Of a DNA stretch of 64,000 bases, positions 1 through 11,275 are shown in pieces. Every line of letters begins with the position of its first letter. Positions within the stretch are counted from its first letter, which is position 1. The stretch lies in contig NZ_FYEE01000006.1 in NCBI RefSeq assembly GCF_900187645.1, positions 186,001 through 250,000 of the forward strand. Reading direction: 5' to 3'. The notes under the pieces are model-generated. The model had not been told where the DNA came from, did not search any database, and saw only the letters and a list, made by a program, of their open reading frames with translations. The translations under genes and the position numbers were made by a program. Source of the DNA: Pseudomonas sp. Irchel 3E20. Its GTDB lineage: Bacteria > Pseudomonadota > Gammaproteobacteria > Pseudomonadales > Pseudomonadaceae.

Positions 1-705
1 AAGGACGGTGCCGGCATGCACGGCGTAGCGTTCAACGCGCAACTGATCCCGCTGCGCTTCGGTGACGACAACGAGCCGTTTTTCTTCGACAGCGAGATCG
101 CTCAATCCTGGCAGTTCGGCTTCGACCAAGGCGCGCGGATCTTCAGCAACGCCTGGGCCAATGCGATCCCGGCCACGGAAATCACCGAAGCCCGCTACAA
201 GCAGGTGATGCCGCAATCCCTGGAGATGGCGCGCAAACTGGTGGCCGAGGGCGCGGTGTTTGTCTTCCCCACCGGCAATGAACTCAAACGCGAACCCCTG
301 GCCGAACCCGGCTTGCCGCTGGCCATCCCGGAGCTGGAAAAAGGCTGGATAGCGGTCATCGCCCTCAAACGCGACGGCACCGTGGTCAATGCCAAATCCA
401 ACTACTGCGGCGTGGCCGCGGCCTGGTGCATCGCCGTCCCCGGTGGCGATTCCGGCAATGACATGGGCCTGACCACCACCGCCAAGGACGGTGGCTATAC
501 CCAGACCGCCGGCACCTCTCCGGCCACGGCCATCGTTAGTGGCGCACTGGCCGCGCTGCAAAGCCGCTACCCGCACCTCAGCCCGCAGCAGATCCGCGAT
601 CGGCTGCTCAGCACCGCCAATCGCACCGGCATCTACGCCAACAGCGAGGCCTATGGCCGGGGCTTAATGGACCTGGAAGCGGCCTCGCGCGGCGAACTGC
701 CGTAG
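1..705 (+). CDS. S8 family serine peptidase (subtilase), 3' part only
   Basis: The reading frame is open from base 1, so the N-terminal part lies outside the window and the ATG at 16 is internal. The visible 234 residues are the C-terminal half of a subtilisin-fold domain: a GMHGVAFNA segment after the catalytic His region, and the GTSPATAIVSGALA block that carries the nucleophilic Ser. The protein ends about 50 residues after that block, at GRGLMDLEAA, which closes the peptidase fold. No autotransporter barrel follows, so this is a stand-alone peptidase rather than the autotransporter form common in Pseudomonas. The Asp and His of the triad cannot be checked here. A strong bidirectional terminator follows 14 bases downstream. 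Family assignment is firm; substrate and location are unknown. Confidence 0.85.
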   Translation, partial: KDGAGMHGVAFNAQLIPLRFGDDNEPFFFDSEIAQSWQFGFDQGARIFSNAWANAIPATEITEARYKQVMPQSLEMARKLVAEGAVFVFPTGNELKREPLAEPGLPLAIPELEKGWIAVIALKRDGTVVNAKSNYCGVAAAWCIAVPGGDSGNDMGLTTTAKDGGYTQTAGTSPATAIVSGALAALQSRYPHLSPQQIRDRLLSTANRTGIYANSEAYGRGLMDLEAASRGELP

Positions 706-719
706 TTTTCAATGACCGA

Positions 720-747
720 AAAAAACCGCCCCGAAGGGCGGTTTTTT
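720..747. terminator. Bidirectional intrinsic terminator
   Basis: A perfect 12-bp stem (AAAAAACCGCCC paired with GGGCGGTTTTTT) surrounds a CGAA tetraloop. It is flanked by A-run and T-run, so it can stop transcription on both strands. It lies between the convergent subtilase gene and pckA. Confidence 0.92.
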
Positions 748-768
748 CGTTGCGCTAGCGCGAAGTCA

Positions 769-2383
<1,615 letters not shown>

Positions 2384-2495
2384 CGCGAAAAAAGTGGGCC
2401 GGATTATGCCAGAAACACCCAAAAAAAGTAGGGTCCTCCCGTCAGTACGGCCTCATTTGAACAAATGTCAGGTAAATCACCTGCGCTGAAACGTT

Positions 2496-3398
2496 TTAGT
2501 GGCGAGTATCCGAGGGTGTGTCTACGCCTGCTCCAGCGAATAATTGAGCGACATCGGCGGCATCGAACAGGTAGCGCTCGTTGCAGAACTGACAGTCGAT
2601 CTCGATGTGGCCGCCGTGTTCGACCACCAATTGCTGTGCATCTTCCAGGCCCAGGCTAACCAGCGCAGTGCCGGAACGGTCCCGCGAGCAACTGCAATGA
2701 AAGTGCAGGTGCTGTGGATCGAACAAGCGCACCTGCTCTTCGTGGTAGAGGCGGTGCAGCACGGTTTCGTTGTCCAGACCCAGCAACTCGTCGGCGGTCA
2801 GGGTGCCGCCCAGGGTGGTGATGTGTTGCCAACTGGCGGCGCGGTCGTCTTCGTCCTTGATCCGGTCGGCCGGCAGTTGCTGCAACAGCAGGCCGCGCGC
2901 GCGGCGCCCGTCGGCATACAGCCAGAAACGCGTGCCCACCTGCTGGGACATGACGAAGTAATTGGTGAAGCACTCGGACAGGGTCGCGCCATCGAGGTCG
3001 ACGATGCCCTGGTAGCGCTGGCCCTGGGTCGGGTCGACCGTCAGCGCAAGGACGCCGCCGGGCATCAGGTCGGCCAGGGTCGCGTCCGGAGCGATGCGGT
3101 CCGCTTCGTAACGGGCCAGGCCACGGATTTCGCGCTCGCTGGAGCACTCGATCATCAGCATCGGCACCGGCCCTTCGGAGCGGGCCTGGAGGATCAGCAA
3201 ACCGTCGAACTTCAAGGTGCCAACCAGCAGCGACGCCGCCGCCATCAACTCACCGAGCAGTTGCGCGACAGGCTCCGGGTAAGGGTGTTTGGCGAGAACT
3301 TCGGCATAGCTACGTTCCAACGCAACCAGCTCGCCGCGAGTGTCGCTGTCATCAAAGATGAAGCGTTGGGTGAAGTCGGTATCTGGTAGATCGGTCAT
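2496..3398 (-). CDS. hslO: Hsp33 family redox-regulated molecular chaperone
   Basis: Cytosolic holdase activated by oxidative unfolding and release of zinc. The four zinc-binding cysteines are present as CSC (residues 235 and 237) and CQFC (269 and 272), near the C-terminus as expected. The rest is the Hsp33 N-terminal domain beginning at [17 protein letters not shown] chose the ATG at 3398 (300 residues, standard length). A nine-residue upstream extension is only possible from a TTG at 3425. It is followed by pckA on the same strand; Hsp15 (hslR), another heat-shock protein, lies nearby, consistent with conserved Pseudomonas order. Regulation by heat shock is known for the family but no heat-shock promoter was identified here. 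Confidence 0.95.
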   Translation of the reverse strand: MTDLPDTDFTQRFIFDDSDTRGELVALERSYAEVLAKHPYPEPVAQLLGELMAAASLLVGTLKFDGLLILQARSEGPVPMLMIECSSEREIRGLARYEADRIAPDATLADLMPGGVLALTVDPTQGQRYQGIVDLDGATLSECFTNYFVMSQQVGTRFWLYADGRRARGLLLQQLPADRIKDEDDRAASWQHITTLGGTLTADELLGLDNETVLHRLYHEEQVRLFDPQHLHFHCSCSRDRSGTALVSLGLEDAQQLVVEHGGHIEIDCQFCNERYLFDAADVAQLFAGAGVDTPSDTRH

Positions 3399-3499
3399 AG
3401 GTTTGGGTATCTGAAGTAATGACAAAATGTGTACGAGAGGCGAAAATCACGGACTAGCACCATTTTGGTGCATGAATGTTCGGCCACGGGAGGCATTTT

Positions 3500-4300
3500 A
3501 TGAACAATCCGGGTTTGTTCCAAGCAAGGTGGAACCTCGGTCGCTTGGCGTTGTGTAACTTACTACCTCTTGCACTGCTGTGTTTTTGGTTGTGGCCTAC
3601 GGGCCAGATGCTCTGTGTCATTTTCGACGAGTGGCTGTTCGGCCTGCTCAATGCGCCATTGGCGACCCATCCGGCCTGGTTGCACACCTGGGCCGTCGCC
3701 AGCCTGCGCCCGTTCGACGCGGTAGTGGGGGTGATCCTACTGGCGCTGCTGATTCGCGGTGACTGGGTGTTCAAGGCCATCCATGTGCGCCAGGCGTTCT
3801 TTGGCTTCCTCGCCATCCTGCTGCTGTTGCTGTTTGTGCGCATGCTGTTTTCCAAACTAGCCGCCCAGATGGGCTGGCAGCACCACAGCCCGTCCATGGT
3901 GATCGAAGGCGCGGTGCGCATGAGCGACTATTTCCCGGGCCTGGAAAAAACCTGGGAGCTCAAGGACCGTTCCAGCCAGAGCTTCCCCGGTGACCACGCC
4001 TCAGTGCTGATTATCTGGGCGCTGTTCATGGGCCTGTTCAGCCGCACGCTGGGGCAACGCCTGGTGGTCTGGGGCCTGGCGATCCTGTTCATGCTGCCGC
4101 GCCTGGTAGCTGGCGCCCATTGGGGCCAGGACGACTATATAGGCGGTGTCCTGCTGGCGGTGCTGGCCCTCGGCTGGGGTTACTACACGCCCTTCGCGGC
4201 CAAGGTCTCGGGGGCGCTGTTGCGGGTCAGCGAGCCGCTGTTCCGGCTGCTGGGGCATATCCCCATGGTCTCGCGCCTGAGTGTGGTACGCACCGCGTGA
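3500..4300 (+). CDS. PAP2 family membrane phosphatase
   Basis: Polytopic inner-membrane protein of 266 residues from the lipid phosphatase/phosphotransferase PAP2 superfamily. The signature is split as KDRSSQSFPGDHA (residues 155-167, catalytic His166 in PGDH) and RLVAGAHWGQDD (201-212, with Arg201, His207 and Asp211). Hydrophobic helices lie at about 15-35, 70-90, 98-120, 168-180, 187-203 and 212-230. The ATG at 3500 follows a GGGAGG ribosome binding site; an upstream ATG at 3476 has none. Likely substrates are undecaprenyl pyrophosphate or lipid A phosphates, but the sequence does not decide between these. It is flanked by convergent hslR and divergent hslO, so it is probably transcribed alone. 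Confidence 0.87.
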   Translation: MNNPGLFQARWNLGRLALCNLLPLALLCFWLWPTGQMLCVIFDEWLFGLLNAPLATHPAWLHTWAVASLRPFDAVVGVILLALLIRGDWVFKAIHVRQAFFGFLAILLLLLFVRMLFSKLAAQMGWQHHSPSMVIEGAVRMSDYFPGLEKTWELKDRSSQSFPGDHASVLIIWALFMGLFSRTLGQRLVVWGLAILFMLPRLVAGAHWGQDDYIGGVLLAVLALGWGYYTPFAAKVSGALLRVSEPLFRLLGHIPMVSRLSVVRTA

Positions 4301-4324
4301 GTTAGGCCCCCTGTGGCTGGCCGG

Positions 4325-4732
4325 TCAATCGGCGTGACTGGCGCCACGGAACTTGAACAGGTCGCGGCGCTGCTTCTTGCTCGGCTTGCCATCGGTGCTC
4401 ACCCCCAGGGCACCGGCCTTGCGCATGGCCGCGGCAGCTTCGCGCTTGGCGATGCTCGCCTCGGTCTCGGCGTATAGCGCCTGGGCCTCGGGCGCGCCTC
4501 GGCGCACGATCGACAACGCCAAAACCACCACCGTGCGCTCATCGAGCCCGGCGCGGATCTGGAACTCATCGCCCACCCGAGGCTCTTTGCCGGGCTTGCA
4601 GCGCTCGCCGCGCCAATGCACTTTGCCGCTCTCGATGGCCGCCTTGGCCAGGGCGCGGGTTTTGAAAAAACGCGCCGCCCACAACCACTTATCCAGACGA
4701 ACCTTGTCATCCTCTTCGCTTTTTTGTGCCAT
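4325..4732 (-). CDS. hslR: Hsp15-like S4-domain RNA-binding protein
   Basis: Ribosome-associated heat-shock protein that, in E. coli, binds 50S subunits carrying a stalled peptidyl-tRNA. The 135-residue product begins with an acidic/lysine patch and then the S4 fold VRLDKWLWAARFFKTRALA (about residues 11-29), followed by GKVHWRGERCKPGKEPRVGD. The basic C-terminal tail (SKKQRRDLFKFR) is typical of Hsp15. It ends 24 bases from the convergent PAP2 gene and is divergent from rimB across 216 bases. Identity is clear from the S4 domain and length. Confidence 0.92.
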   Translation of the reverse strand: MAQKSEEDDKVRLDKWLWAARFFKTRALAKAAIESGKVHWRGERCKPGKEPRVGDEFQIRAGLDERTVVVLALSIVRRGAPEAQALYAETEASIAKREAAAAMRKAGALGVSTDGKPSKKQRRDLFKFRGASHAD

Positions 4733-4948
4733 CGGAATTCCTCATTCTGAAATATTTCCGAACTGTACTACCGTTTCTGTTGTGCCATGACTGACACCCG
4801 CTCGGTTTAGAATGCCGCGCCCCAGCCCGACGCTTGAGGGCGGGCACTGCGGGCCGTAGATATCTGTCGCCTTTTACCCATTATTCTGCGTGAATACCGC
4901 AAATTCGGCCGCTTGCGGCGCGAACGGTTTTTTACGGGTTGAGCCTAT

Positions 4949-5431
4949 TTGAAGACTTTTGACCATTTGACCGTTGTCGGCCTACGCGAGTGGGTCGCCC
5001 TACCCGACCTGGGAGTGGCAGGCCTGCGGGCGAAGATCGACACCGGCGCCAGCACTTCCAGCCTACACGCCACCGAAATCGAACCCTTCGAGCGCGGCGG
5101 CGAAAAATGGGTGCGCTTCAACGCCCACTTGGGCACCGTGGTGCAGCTGCGCCATCGCCACTGTGAAGCGCCGCTGGTGGCGATCAAGACGATAAAAAGC
5201 TCCAACGGCCATGCGCAAGTGCGGTATGTCATCCGCACCCCCCTGGCCCTGGGCGATCGCGTCTGGCAGGTGGAATTCACCCTCGCCTGCCGCAAGTCCA
5301 TGCGCTACCGCTTACTACTCGGTTCCAAAGCCCTGATCGCCGGCCAATTGGTGGTTAATCCGGGCCTCAAGTACGTTCAAGACAAACCGGTATTTCCGGC
5401 CTCCACTACCTCTGCCACAGGTGTTGCATGA
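4949..5431 (+). CDS. rimB: RimK-associated retropepsin-like protease (ATP-dependent zinc protease family)
   Basis: A 160-residue protein of the PF05618 family, normally paired with RimK. The aspartic-protease-like signature [14 protein letters not shown] lies at about residues 29-42, with Asp in DTGA as the candidate catalytic residue. In P. fluorescens I recall the homologue named RimB, which trims glutamate tails that RimK adds to ribosomal protein S6. The only start that gives the family N-terminus ([20 protein letters not shown]) is a TTG at 4949; no ATG or GTG lies nearby. The stop overlaps the rimK ATG as ATGA, so translation is coupled. Family assignment is firm; the symbol is from memory. 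Confidence 0.82.
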   Translation: MKTFDHLTVVGLREWVALPDLGVAGLRAKIDTGASTSSLHATEIEPFERGGEKWVRFNAHLGTVVQLRHRHCEAPLVAIKTIKSSNGHAQVRYVIRTPLALGDRVWQVEFTLACRKSMRYRLLLGSKALIAGQLVVNPGLKYVQDKPVFPASTTSATGVA

Positions 5432-6333
5432 AGATCGCTGTGCTGTCGCGTAACCCGCGTCTGTATTCCACCCGTCGCTTGGTTGAAGCGGGGACCGAGC
5501 GCGGCCATGAGATGGTGGTGATCGATACCCTGCGTGCTTATATGAACATCGCCAGCCACAAGCCACAGATCCATTACCGTGGCAAACCGCTGGAAGGCTT
5601 CGACGCGGTGATCCCACGGATCGGCGCCTCGGTGACGTTCTACGGCTGCGCGGTGTTGCGTCAGTTTGAAATGATGGGCGTATTCCCCCTCAATGAGTCC
5701 GTGGCCATCGCCCGCTCGCGGGACAAACTGCGCTCGCTGCAACTGCTGTCGCGGCGTGGCATTGGCCTGCCGGTGACCGGGTTTGCCCACTCGCCAGACG
5801 ACATTCCCGACCTGATCGAAATGGTCAACGGCGCGCCGCTGGTCATCAAGGTGCTCGAAGGCACCCAGGGTATCGGCGTGGTGATGTGCGAAACGGCGAC
5901 GGCGGCGGAGTCGGTGATTGAGGCGTTCATGGGCCTCAAGCAGAACATCATGGTGCAGGAATACATCAAGGAAGCGGGCGGCGCGGACATCCGCTGCTTC
6001 GTGGTGGGCGACAAGGTGATCGCAGCAATGAAGCGTCAGGCCAAGCCCGGCGAGTTCCGTTCCAACCTGCACCGTGGCGGCAGCGCCAGCCTTATCAAAA
6101 TCACTCCGGAAGAACGCATGACCGCCCTGCGGGCAGCCAAGGTCATGGGCTTGAGCGTGGCAGGCGTCGATATCCTGCGCTCCAACCACGGGCCCCTGGT
6201 GATGGAGGTGAACTCCTCACCCGGCCTGGAAGGCATCGAGACCACCACCAACAAGGACGTGGCGGGAATCATCATTCAGCACTTGGAAAAGAATGGCGGG
6301 CCGAACATGACCCGAACCAAAGGAAAAGGATAA
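5428..6333 (+). CDS. rimK: Ribosomal protein S6--L-glutamate ligase
   Basis: ATP-grasp enzyme that adds glutamate residues to the C-terminus of ribosomal protein S6. It has 301 residues, the normal length. Landmarks are the N-terminal [18 protein letters not shown], the ATP-binding segment [15 protein letters not shown] (about 132-146), and the metal-binding end [14 protein letters not shown] (about 257-270). It starts on the ATGA overlap with rimB, so the ligase and the protease that opposes it are made from one message. A GCTGCAAG inverted repeat lies directly downstream and may end the transcript. Confidence 0.96.
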   Translation: MKIAVLSRNPRLYSTRRLVEAGTERGHEMVVIDTLRAYMNIASHKPQIHYRGKPLEGFDAVIPRIGASVTFYGCAVLRQFEMMGVFPLNESVAIARSRDKLRSLQLLSRRGIGLPVTGFAHSPDDIPDLIEMVNGAPLVIKVLEGTQGIGVVMCETATAAESVIEAFMGLKQNIMVQEYIKEAGGADIRCFVVGDKVIAAMKRQAKPGEFRSNLHRGGSASLIKITPEERMTALRAAKVMGLSVAGVDILRSNHGPLVMEVNSSPGLEGIETTTNKDVAGIIIQHLEKNGGPNMTRTKGKG

Positions 6334-6345
6334 CGGCAAGGTTTT

Positions 6346-6416
6346 AGCTGCAAGCTGCAAGAGGAAAGCAAGGCATGGCACCTCTCTTGCAGCTCATCGC
6401 TCGCCGCTTGCAGCTG
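6346..6416. repeat. GCTGCAAG-type inverted repeat between convergent rimK and envZ
   Basis: The element reads AGCTGCAAGCTGCAAGAGG at 6346-6364 and CCTCTCTTGCAGCT at 6381-6394, then a further CTTGCAGCT copy near 6408-6416. The arms pair with a two-base bulge. Repeats built from GCTGCAAG units are common between genes in P. fluorescens genomes. Its position between convergent genes suggests it also ends transcription, although no T-run is present. Confidence 0.7.
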
Positions 6417-6419
6417 CCG

Positions 6420-7733
6420 TCAAACTGCATCTCGCGGCAGCATGAGCCCCAACGGCAAGCGCACCCGTGCTTCCAGGCCACCACCGGTGCGGTTGCGCAG
6501 TTCGACATTACCGCCGTGCATCGACGCGATGCGCTTGACGATGGCCAGCCCCAAACCTGTGCCTTTACCGCCCCGGGCGCGGTCGCCACGGGTGAAGGGA
6601 TTGAAGATGGCTTCCAACTCCGACTGATCGATACCCGCACCGCGGTCCATGACACTGAGCACCACATACGGTGCATTGGTGTCGCCCGAAACATAAGCCG
6701 CGACTTCAACTCCCGTACCGGCGTGGTGCAAGGCATTGCCGATCAGATTGTTCAATAGCCGCTTCATGGACACACGGCGCAGCGGAAACGGCTGGATCGG
6801 CTCCAGGCACAGACGTACGCGCTCTTCATTCTGGTTGTAGGGGGCCGCAACCTCGCGCACCAGATCACTGAGGTCGACTTCCTCTACCGACTCGTCACGA
6901 CCGTCGCGAATAAATGCCAGAAACTGGTCAAGAATTGCGTCCATGTCCTCGATATCGCGCACCATTTCGTCGCTCAAGTCGCTGTGGTCGCCCATCAGTT
7001 CCAGGGACAAACGCAGGCGCGTCAAGGGCGTGCGCAGGTCGTGAGACACGCCAGCGAGCATCAGCTCACGCTCACGCCCAGCCTGTTCGACATCCTCGGC
7101 CATCTGATTGAACGCACGGTACACCTCGGCCATCTCGCTCGGGGTGTCGCTGATGGGCAAGCGCACGCTGCGGCCCTGGCCGAGTTGGCGGGCGGCATAT
7201 ACCAGCCTCCTGAGGGGTTGGTTGAGTTGGCTGACGAAGATCCAGGCAGACGCAGTGGACAACAGGCCGATGGCCAGGAACCAGCCCAAGACGTTCCAGA
7301 TTTTCTGACCACGCAATGGGTGCGGATAAAGCGGCACCTTCAGCCAGCCATCCCCCAGGCTCGGCGCCCGTACCCACAGCGCTGGGGGTGCCTGCATGCG
7401 CAAGCGCACCTCGGTGTCAGCGCCCAGCTCAGACTGCATTTGGCGCTGATAGGCCTCGCTGTAGGGCCAATGCTGCTCGCCTTCCGGCACACCGGCGCCT
7501 ACCACGCGGATCAGCCCAGCGACATCGGCGATTTTTTCGCGGTTGGCTTCGTCAGCAGCCCAGTAAGCACGCAAGGTCAAGGCAACCCCGTGGCTGTACT
7601 GTCGGTCTACCAGCACGTCCTCGTTCATCAACAGATAAACCAAGGTGAGTGCCTTGGAGAACAGGACGACAATGAGCACCAGCCAAAGGGTGCGCGAGAA
7701 AAAACTTTGGGGGAACCACAGTGGGGTCTTCAT
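6420..7733 (-). CDS. envZ: EnvZ-type sensor histidine kinase (AmgS-like)
   Basis: Inner-membrane sensor of 437 residues partnered with OmpR. Transmembrane helices lie at about residues 12-35 and 146-168 and enclose a periplasmic domain of about 110 residues. A HAMP linker follows (about 169-221), then the H-box MLAGVSHDLRTPLTRLRL with His231 as phosphoacceptor, and a HATPase domain with RLLNNLIGNALHHAG (N box), DRGAGID and GGKGTGLGLAI (G boxes). The P. aeruginosa homologue is AmgS, linked to aminoglycoside tolerance and membrane stress. Unusually for this pair, 116 bases carrying a REP doublet separate it from ompR. The ATG at 7733 is the only good start. Confidence 0.94.
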   Translation of the reverse strand: MKTPLWFPQSFFSRTLWLVLIVVLFSKALTLVYLLMNEDVLVDRQYSHGVALTLRAYWAADEANREKIADVAGLIRVVGAGVPEGEQHWPYSEAYQRQMQSELGADTEVRLRMQAPPALWVRAPSLGDGWLKVPLYPHPLRGQKIWNVLGWFLAIGLLSTASAWIFVSQLNQPLRRLVYAARQLGQGRSVRLPISDTPSEMAEVYRAFNQMAEDVEQAGRERELMLAGVSHDLRTPLTRLRLSLELMGDHSDLSDEMVRDIEDMDAILDQFLAFIRDGRDESVEEVDLSDLVREVAAPYNQNEERVRLCLEPIQPFPLRRVSMKRLLNNLIGNALHHAGTGVEVAAYVSGDTNAPYVVLSVMDRGAGIDQSELEAIFNPFTRGDRARGGKGTGLGLAIVKRIASMHGGNVELRNRTGGGLEARVRLPLGLMLPRDAV

Positions 7734-7750
7734 AGACGACAGCTACACAC

Positions 7751-7842
7751 TTTGCAGGAGCGAGCAGCGCTCGCAAAATTGCGGAGGGCGACCTGCGGGG
7801 CTACCGGTATCCGACAGGGCCCGAAAAGCTCACTCCTACAAA
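7751..7842. repeat. REP doublet inside the ompR-envZ operon
   Basis: Two imperfect inverted arms, TTTGCAGGAGCGAGC (7751-7765) and GCTCACTCCTACAAA (7828-7842), match at 13 of 15 positions and enclose about 62 bases. This is the GTAGGAGCGAGC class of REP, different from the GTGGGAGC class found elsewhere in the window. In the ompR-envZ message it would form a long hairpin between the two cistrons. Confidence 0.75.
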
Positions 7843-7849
7843 TCACCGG

Positions 7850-8590
7850 TCACTTGGTCGCAGTGCCATCCGGGACAAACACGTAGCCGACACCCCAGAC
7901 AGTCTGGATGTAGCGTGGCTTGGACGGGTCAGGCTCGATCATCCGGCGCAGACGGGAAATCTGTACATCGATAGAACGCTCCAAGGCATCCCATTCGCGA
8001 CCGCGGGCCAGGTTCATCAGTTTGTCGCGGGTCAGCGGCTGGCGGGCGTTCATCACCAGAGCCTTGAGCACGGCGAACTCACCCGTGGTGAGCATATGTA
8101 CTTCGTCGCCACGCTTGAGTTCGCGGGTTGCCAGGGAGAGTTCGTAATCGCCGAAGGTCACACTCTCGTCTTCGCTACCCGGCGCGCCAGGTACCGGTGC
8201 CGACTGACGGCGCAACACCGCTTTGACGCGAGCCATCAACTCATCCGGGTTGAACGGCTTGGCCAGGTAATCGTCGGCGCCTTTTTCAAGGCCATTGATC
8301 CGGCTCAGCTCATCGCCCTTGGCGGTCAGCATGATGATCGGAATTTGGTTCTTGAGGCTGCGCATGCGTTTGAGGGCGCTGAGGCCATCTTCGCCGGGCA
8401 TCATCAAGTCGAGTACCACCAGGTTGAACACCTCGCGGGCCAGCAGACGATCCATTTGCTCGGTGTTCGGCACCGCGCGTGCGCGATAGCCCTTGCTGAC
8501 GAAAAAACGCTCCAGCAGGCTGCTCAGCCCCGGATCGTCGTCAACGATGAGAATTTTTTCGCCTTCAGCAGTGTGTGCAGTGCTGCTCAT
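7850..8590 (-). CDS. ompR: OmpR family response regulator (AmgR-like)
   Basis: Cytoplasmic DNA-binding response regulator of 246 residues. The receiver domain has the acidic pair in LIVDDDPG (about 14-21), the phospho-acceptor Asp61 in LVVLDLMMPGEDG, Thr89 and the conserved Lys111 in YLAKPF. The winged-helix output domain fills residues from about 145 to 240 and ends with RYIQTVWGVGYVFVPDG. It is the first gene of the pair with envZ. The start at 8590 is a clean ATG after an AGGAGC-like site. It is divergent from tex. Confidence 0.95.
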   Translation of the reverse strand: MSSTAHTAEGEKILIVDDDPGLSSLLERFFVSKGYRARAVPNTEQMDRLLAREVFNLVVLDLMMPGEDGLSALKRMRSLKNQIPIIMLTAKGDELSRINGLEKGADDYLAKPFNPDELMARVKAVLRRQSAPVPGAPGSEDESVTFGDYELSLATRELKRGDEVHMLTTGEFAVLKALVMNARQPLTRDKLMNLARGREWDALERSIDVQISRLRRMIEPDPSKPRYIQTVWGVGYVFVPDGTATK

Positions 8591-8950
8591 TGGATGCTCC
8601 TGTGATCTCGGCGCGCATTATGGCGTAGCTGCCGTTATACGCACCGTGTGCATTGTTAGCAGATTTTTCCTCTGGCGCCAGCAATCCAGCCATTGTGCCT
8701 ACGCGGTGCAATGCCCCCGAAGCACAGATCGCTGGTTATAATGCGCCGCCTTTTGTGTAGGGCAATGTCTGATCGTTACTGTCGGTGGCCGTTATCCATT
8801 TTCACGGGTCGCGCAGTAAACGTTCGATTTCACGGGTCCACAGGCTGCCTGTCGATCCAGGCAGCGGTGCCGGCCAGGCCGCTCAACCAGGCGCGCGCCC
8901 CCCTTAAGCCGGTGGTGCGGGCCTGCTTTCACAATTTTTCAGGTGGTTTT
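8591..8950. other. Intergenic region between divergent ompR and tex
   Basis: About 360 bases without a credible gene. The reading frame of tex stays open upstream, but that stretch does not look like coding sequence or like Tex. A TATAAT hexamer at 8737-8742 in the context GGTTATAATGCGCCGCC is a plausible -10 box for tex, giving a leader of about 200 bases. No clear -35 box precedes it. Confidence 0.5.
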
Positions 8951-11275
8951 ATGGACAGCATCAACAGCCGCATCGCCGAGGAACTCGGTGTCCGCCCGCA
9001 ACAGGTCGAAGCGGCCGTCGCCCTACTGGATGAGGGCTCCACGGTGCCCTTTATCGCCCGTTACCGTAAAGAAGTGACCGGCAGCCTCGATGACATCCAA
9101 TTGCGGCACCTGGAAGAGCGCCTGCGTTACCTGCGAGAACTCGACGAACGGCGCGTCAGTATCCTCGCCAGCATCGAGGAGCAGGGCAAGCTGACCCCGG
9201 AACTGGCCCGCGATATCAAACTCGCCGACACCAAGACCCGCCTCGAAGACCTTTACCTGCCGTTCAAGCAAAAGCGCCGCACCAAGGGCCAGATCGCCCT
9301 GGAAGCGGGCCTGGGCGATTTGGCCGACGGCCTGTTCAACGACCCGACGCAAACCCCGGAAACCGAGGCCGCACGCTTCGTCAACGCGGAAAAAGGTGTA
9401 GCCGATGTCAAGGCCGCCCTCGAAGGCGCCAAGTACATCCTCATGGAGCGCTTCGCCGAAAACGCCAACCTCCTGGAAAAACTGCGCAACTACCTCAAGC
9501 AGGAAGCCACCCTCAGTGCCCGCGTGATCGTTGGCAAGGAAGAGGAAGGCGCCAAGTTCCGCGACTATTTCGAGCACGACGAACCGCTCAAGAGCATGCC
9601 ATCGCACCGCGCCCTGGCGATTTTCCGGGGCCGCAACGAGGGCATCCTCAGCTCCGCGCTCAAGGTCGGCGACGAATTGCCGGGCACCATGCACCCGTGC
9701 GAAGGCATGATCGGCCAGCAGTTCGGCATCCAGAACCAGAACCGTCCTGCCGACAAATGGTTGGGTGAAGTGGTGCGCTGGACCTGGAAGGTCAAGCTCT
9801 ACACCCACCTGGAAACCGACCTGCTGGGCGAGTTGCGCGACGGCGCCGAAACCGAGGCGATCAACGTCTTCGCCCACAACCTGCACGACCTGCTGCTGGC
9901 CGCCCCCGCCGGGCCGCGCGCCACCCTGGGCCTGGACCCGGGCCTGCGCACCGGCTGCAAGGTGGCGGTGGTCGATGCCACCGGCAAACTGCTGGACCAC
10001 GCCACCGTCTACCCCCACGTGCCGCACAACAAATGGGACCAGACCCTGGCCATCCTCGCCGCTCTGTGCGCCAAGCACGCAGTGGACCTGATCGCCATCG
10101 GCAACGGCACCGCCAGCCGCGAAACCGACAAGTTGGCCGCCGAGCTCATCAAGAAGTACCCGGCGATGAAAATGACCAAGGTCATGGTGTCCGAGGCGGG
10201 CGCTTCGGTGTACTCGGCCTCGGAGCTGGCCTCCAAGGAATTCCCGGATCTCGACGTGTCGATCCGTGGTGCGGTGTCCATTGCCCGGCGCCTACAAGAC
10301 CCGTTGGCGGAATTGGTGAAAATCGACCCGAAATCCATTGGTGTCGGCCAGTACCAGCACGACGTGTCGCAGTTGAAACTGGCCCGCGGCCTGGATGCCG
10401 TGGTCGAAGACTGCGTGAACGCCGTGGGCGTGGACGTCAATACCGCCTCCGTGGCGCTGCTGGCGCGCATCTCCGGCCTCAACGCCACCCTGGCGCAGAA
10501 CATCGTCACCCACCGCGATGAGAACGGCGCCTTCAAGACCCGCGCCGCACTGAAAAAAGTCTCGCGCCTTGGGGAAAAAACCTTCGAGCAAGCGGCAGGC
10601 TTCCTGCGCGTGATGAATGGTGACAACCCGCTGGACGCCTCGGCGGTCCACCCCGAGGCTTATCCGCTGGTACAGCGCATCGCCGCCGAAACCGAGCGCG
10701 ATATCCGCTCGCTGATCGGCGATGCCGCGTTCCTCAAGCGCTTGGACCCAAAAAAGTACACCGACGAAACCTTCGGCGTGCCGACCATCACCGACATCCT
10801 GCAAGAGCTTGAAAAACCAGGGCGCGACCCCCGGCCCGAGTTCAAGACCGCCGAATTCCAGGACGGCGTCGAGGACCTCAAGGACCTGCAACTGGGCATG
10901 ATCCTCGAAGGCGTCGTCACTAACGTCACCAACTTCGGTGCGTTCGTGGATATCGGCGTTCATCAGGACGGTCTGGTGCATATCTCTGCATTATCGGAGA
11001 AGTTCATCAAAGATCCGCGCGAAGCGGTAAAGGCTGGCGACGTGGTCAAGGTCAAGGTCATGGAGGTCGATATCCCGCGCAAACGCGTGGGCCTGTCGAT
11101 GCGCATGGGCGACACTCCGGGCGAGAAAATCGACGGCGCCCGTGGCTCGCGCCCAGGCTCTGCACCGCGCCAGTCCCAAGGCAGCGCGCCACGCAAGGAA
11201 GCACCAGCGCCGGCGGCGAGCAACAACGCCATGGCATCGCTGTTCGCCAACGCCAAGCAGTTGAAGAAGCGTTGA
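8951..11275 (+). CDS. tex: Tex family RNA-binding transcription accessory protein
   Basis: Cytosolic nucleic-acid-binding protein of 774 residues, implicated in transcription and toxin-gene expression in other bacteria. Domains in order: Tex N-terminal helical region from [16 protein letters not shown], YqgF/RNase H-like domain with [17 protein letters not shown] (about residues 321-337), helix-hairpin-helix region with [13 protein letters not shown] (about 516-528), and an S1 domain with [21 protein letters not shown] (about 650-670). It ends in a low-complexity basic/alanine tail. The ATG at 8951 follows AGGTGG and gives the standard N-terminus. The stop overlaps the thioesterase start as TGATG. 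Confidence 0.96.
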   Translation: MDSINSRIAEELGVRPQQVEAAVALLDEGSTVPFIARYRKEVTGSLDDIQLRHLEERLRYLRELDERRVSILASIEEQGKLTPELARDIKLADTKTRLEDLYLPFKQKRRTKGQIALEAGLGDLADGLFNDPTQTPETEAARFVNAEKGVADVKAALEGAKYILMERFAENANLLEKLRNYLKQEATLSARVIVGKEEEGAKFRDYFEHDEPLKSMPSHRALAIFRGRNEGILSSALKVGDELPGTMHPCEGMIGQQFGIQNQNRPADKWLGEVVRWTWKVKLYTHLETDLLGELRDGAETEAINVFAHNLHDLLLAAPAGPRATLGLDPGLRTGCKVAVVDATGKLLDHATVYPHVPHNKWDQTLAILAALCAKHAVDLIAIGNGTASRETDKLAAELIKKYPAMKMTKVMVSEAGASVYSASELASKEFPDLDVSIRGAVSIARRLQDPLAELVKIDPKSIGVGQYQHDVSQLKLARGLDAVVEDCVNAVGVDVNTASVALLARISGLNATLAQNIVTHRDENGAFKTRAALKKVSRLGEKTFEQAAGFLRVMNGDNPLDASAVHPEAYPLVQRIAAETERDIRSLIGDAAFLKRLDPKKYTDETFGVPTITDILQELEKPGRDPRPEFKTAEFQDGVEDLKDLQLGMILEGVVTNVTNFGAFVDIGVHQDGLVHISALSEKFIKDPREAVKAGDVVKVKVMEVDIPRKRVGLSMRMGDTPGEKIDGARGSRPGSAPRQSQGSAPRKEAPAPAASNNAMASLFANAKQLKKR

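Noticed and set aside
9023..10078. A 351-codon minus-strand frame inside tex
   Set aside because: Antisense of conserved tex sequence with typical shadow composition.
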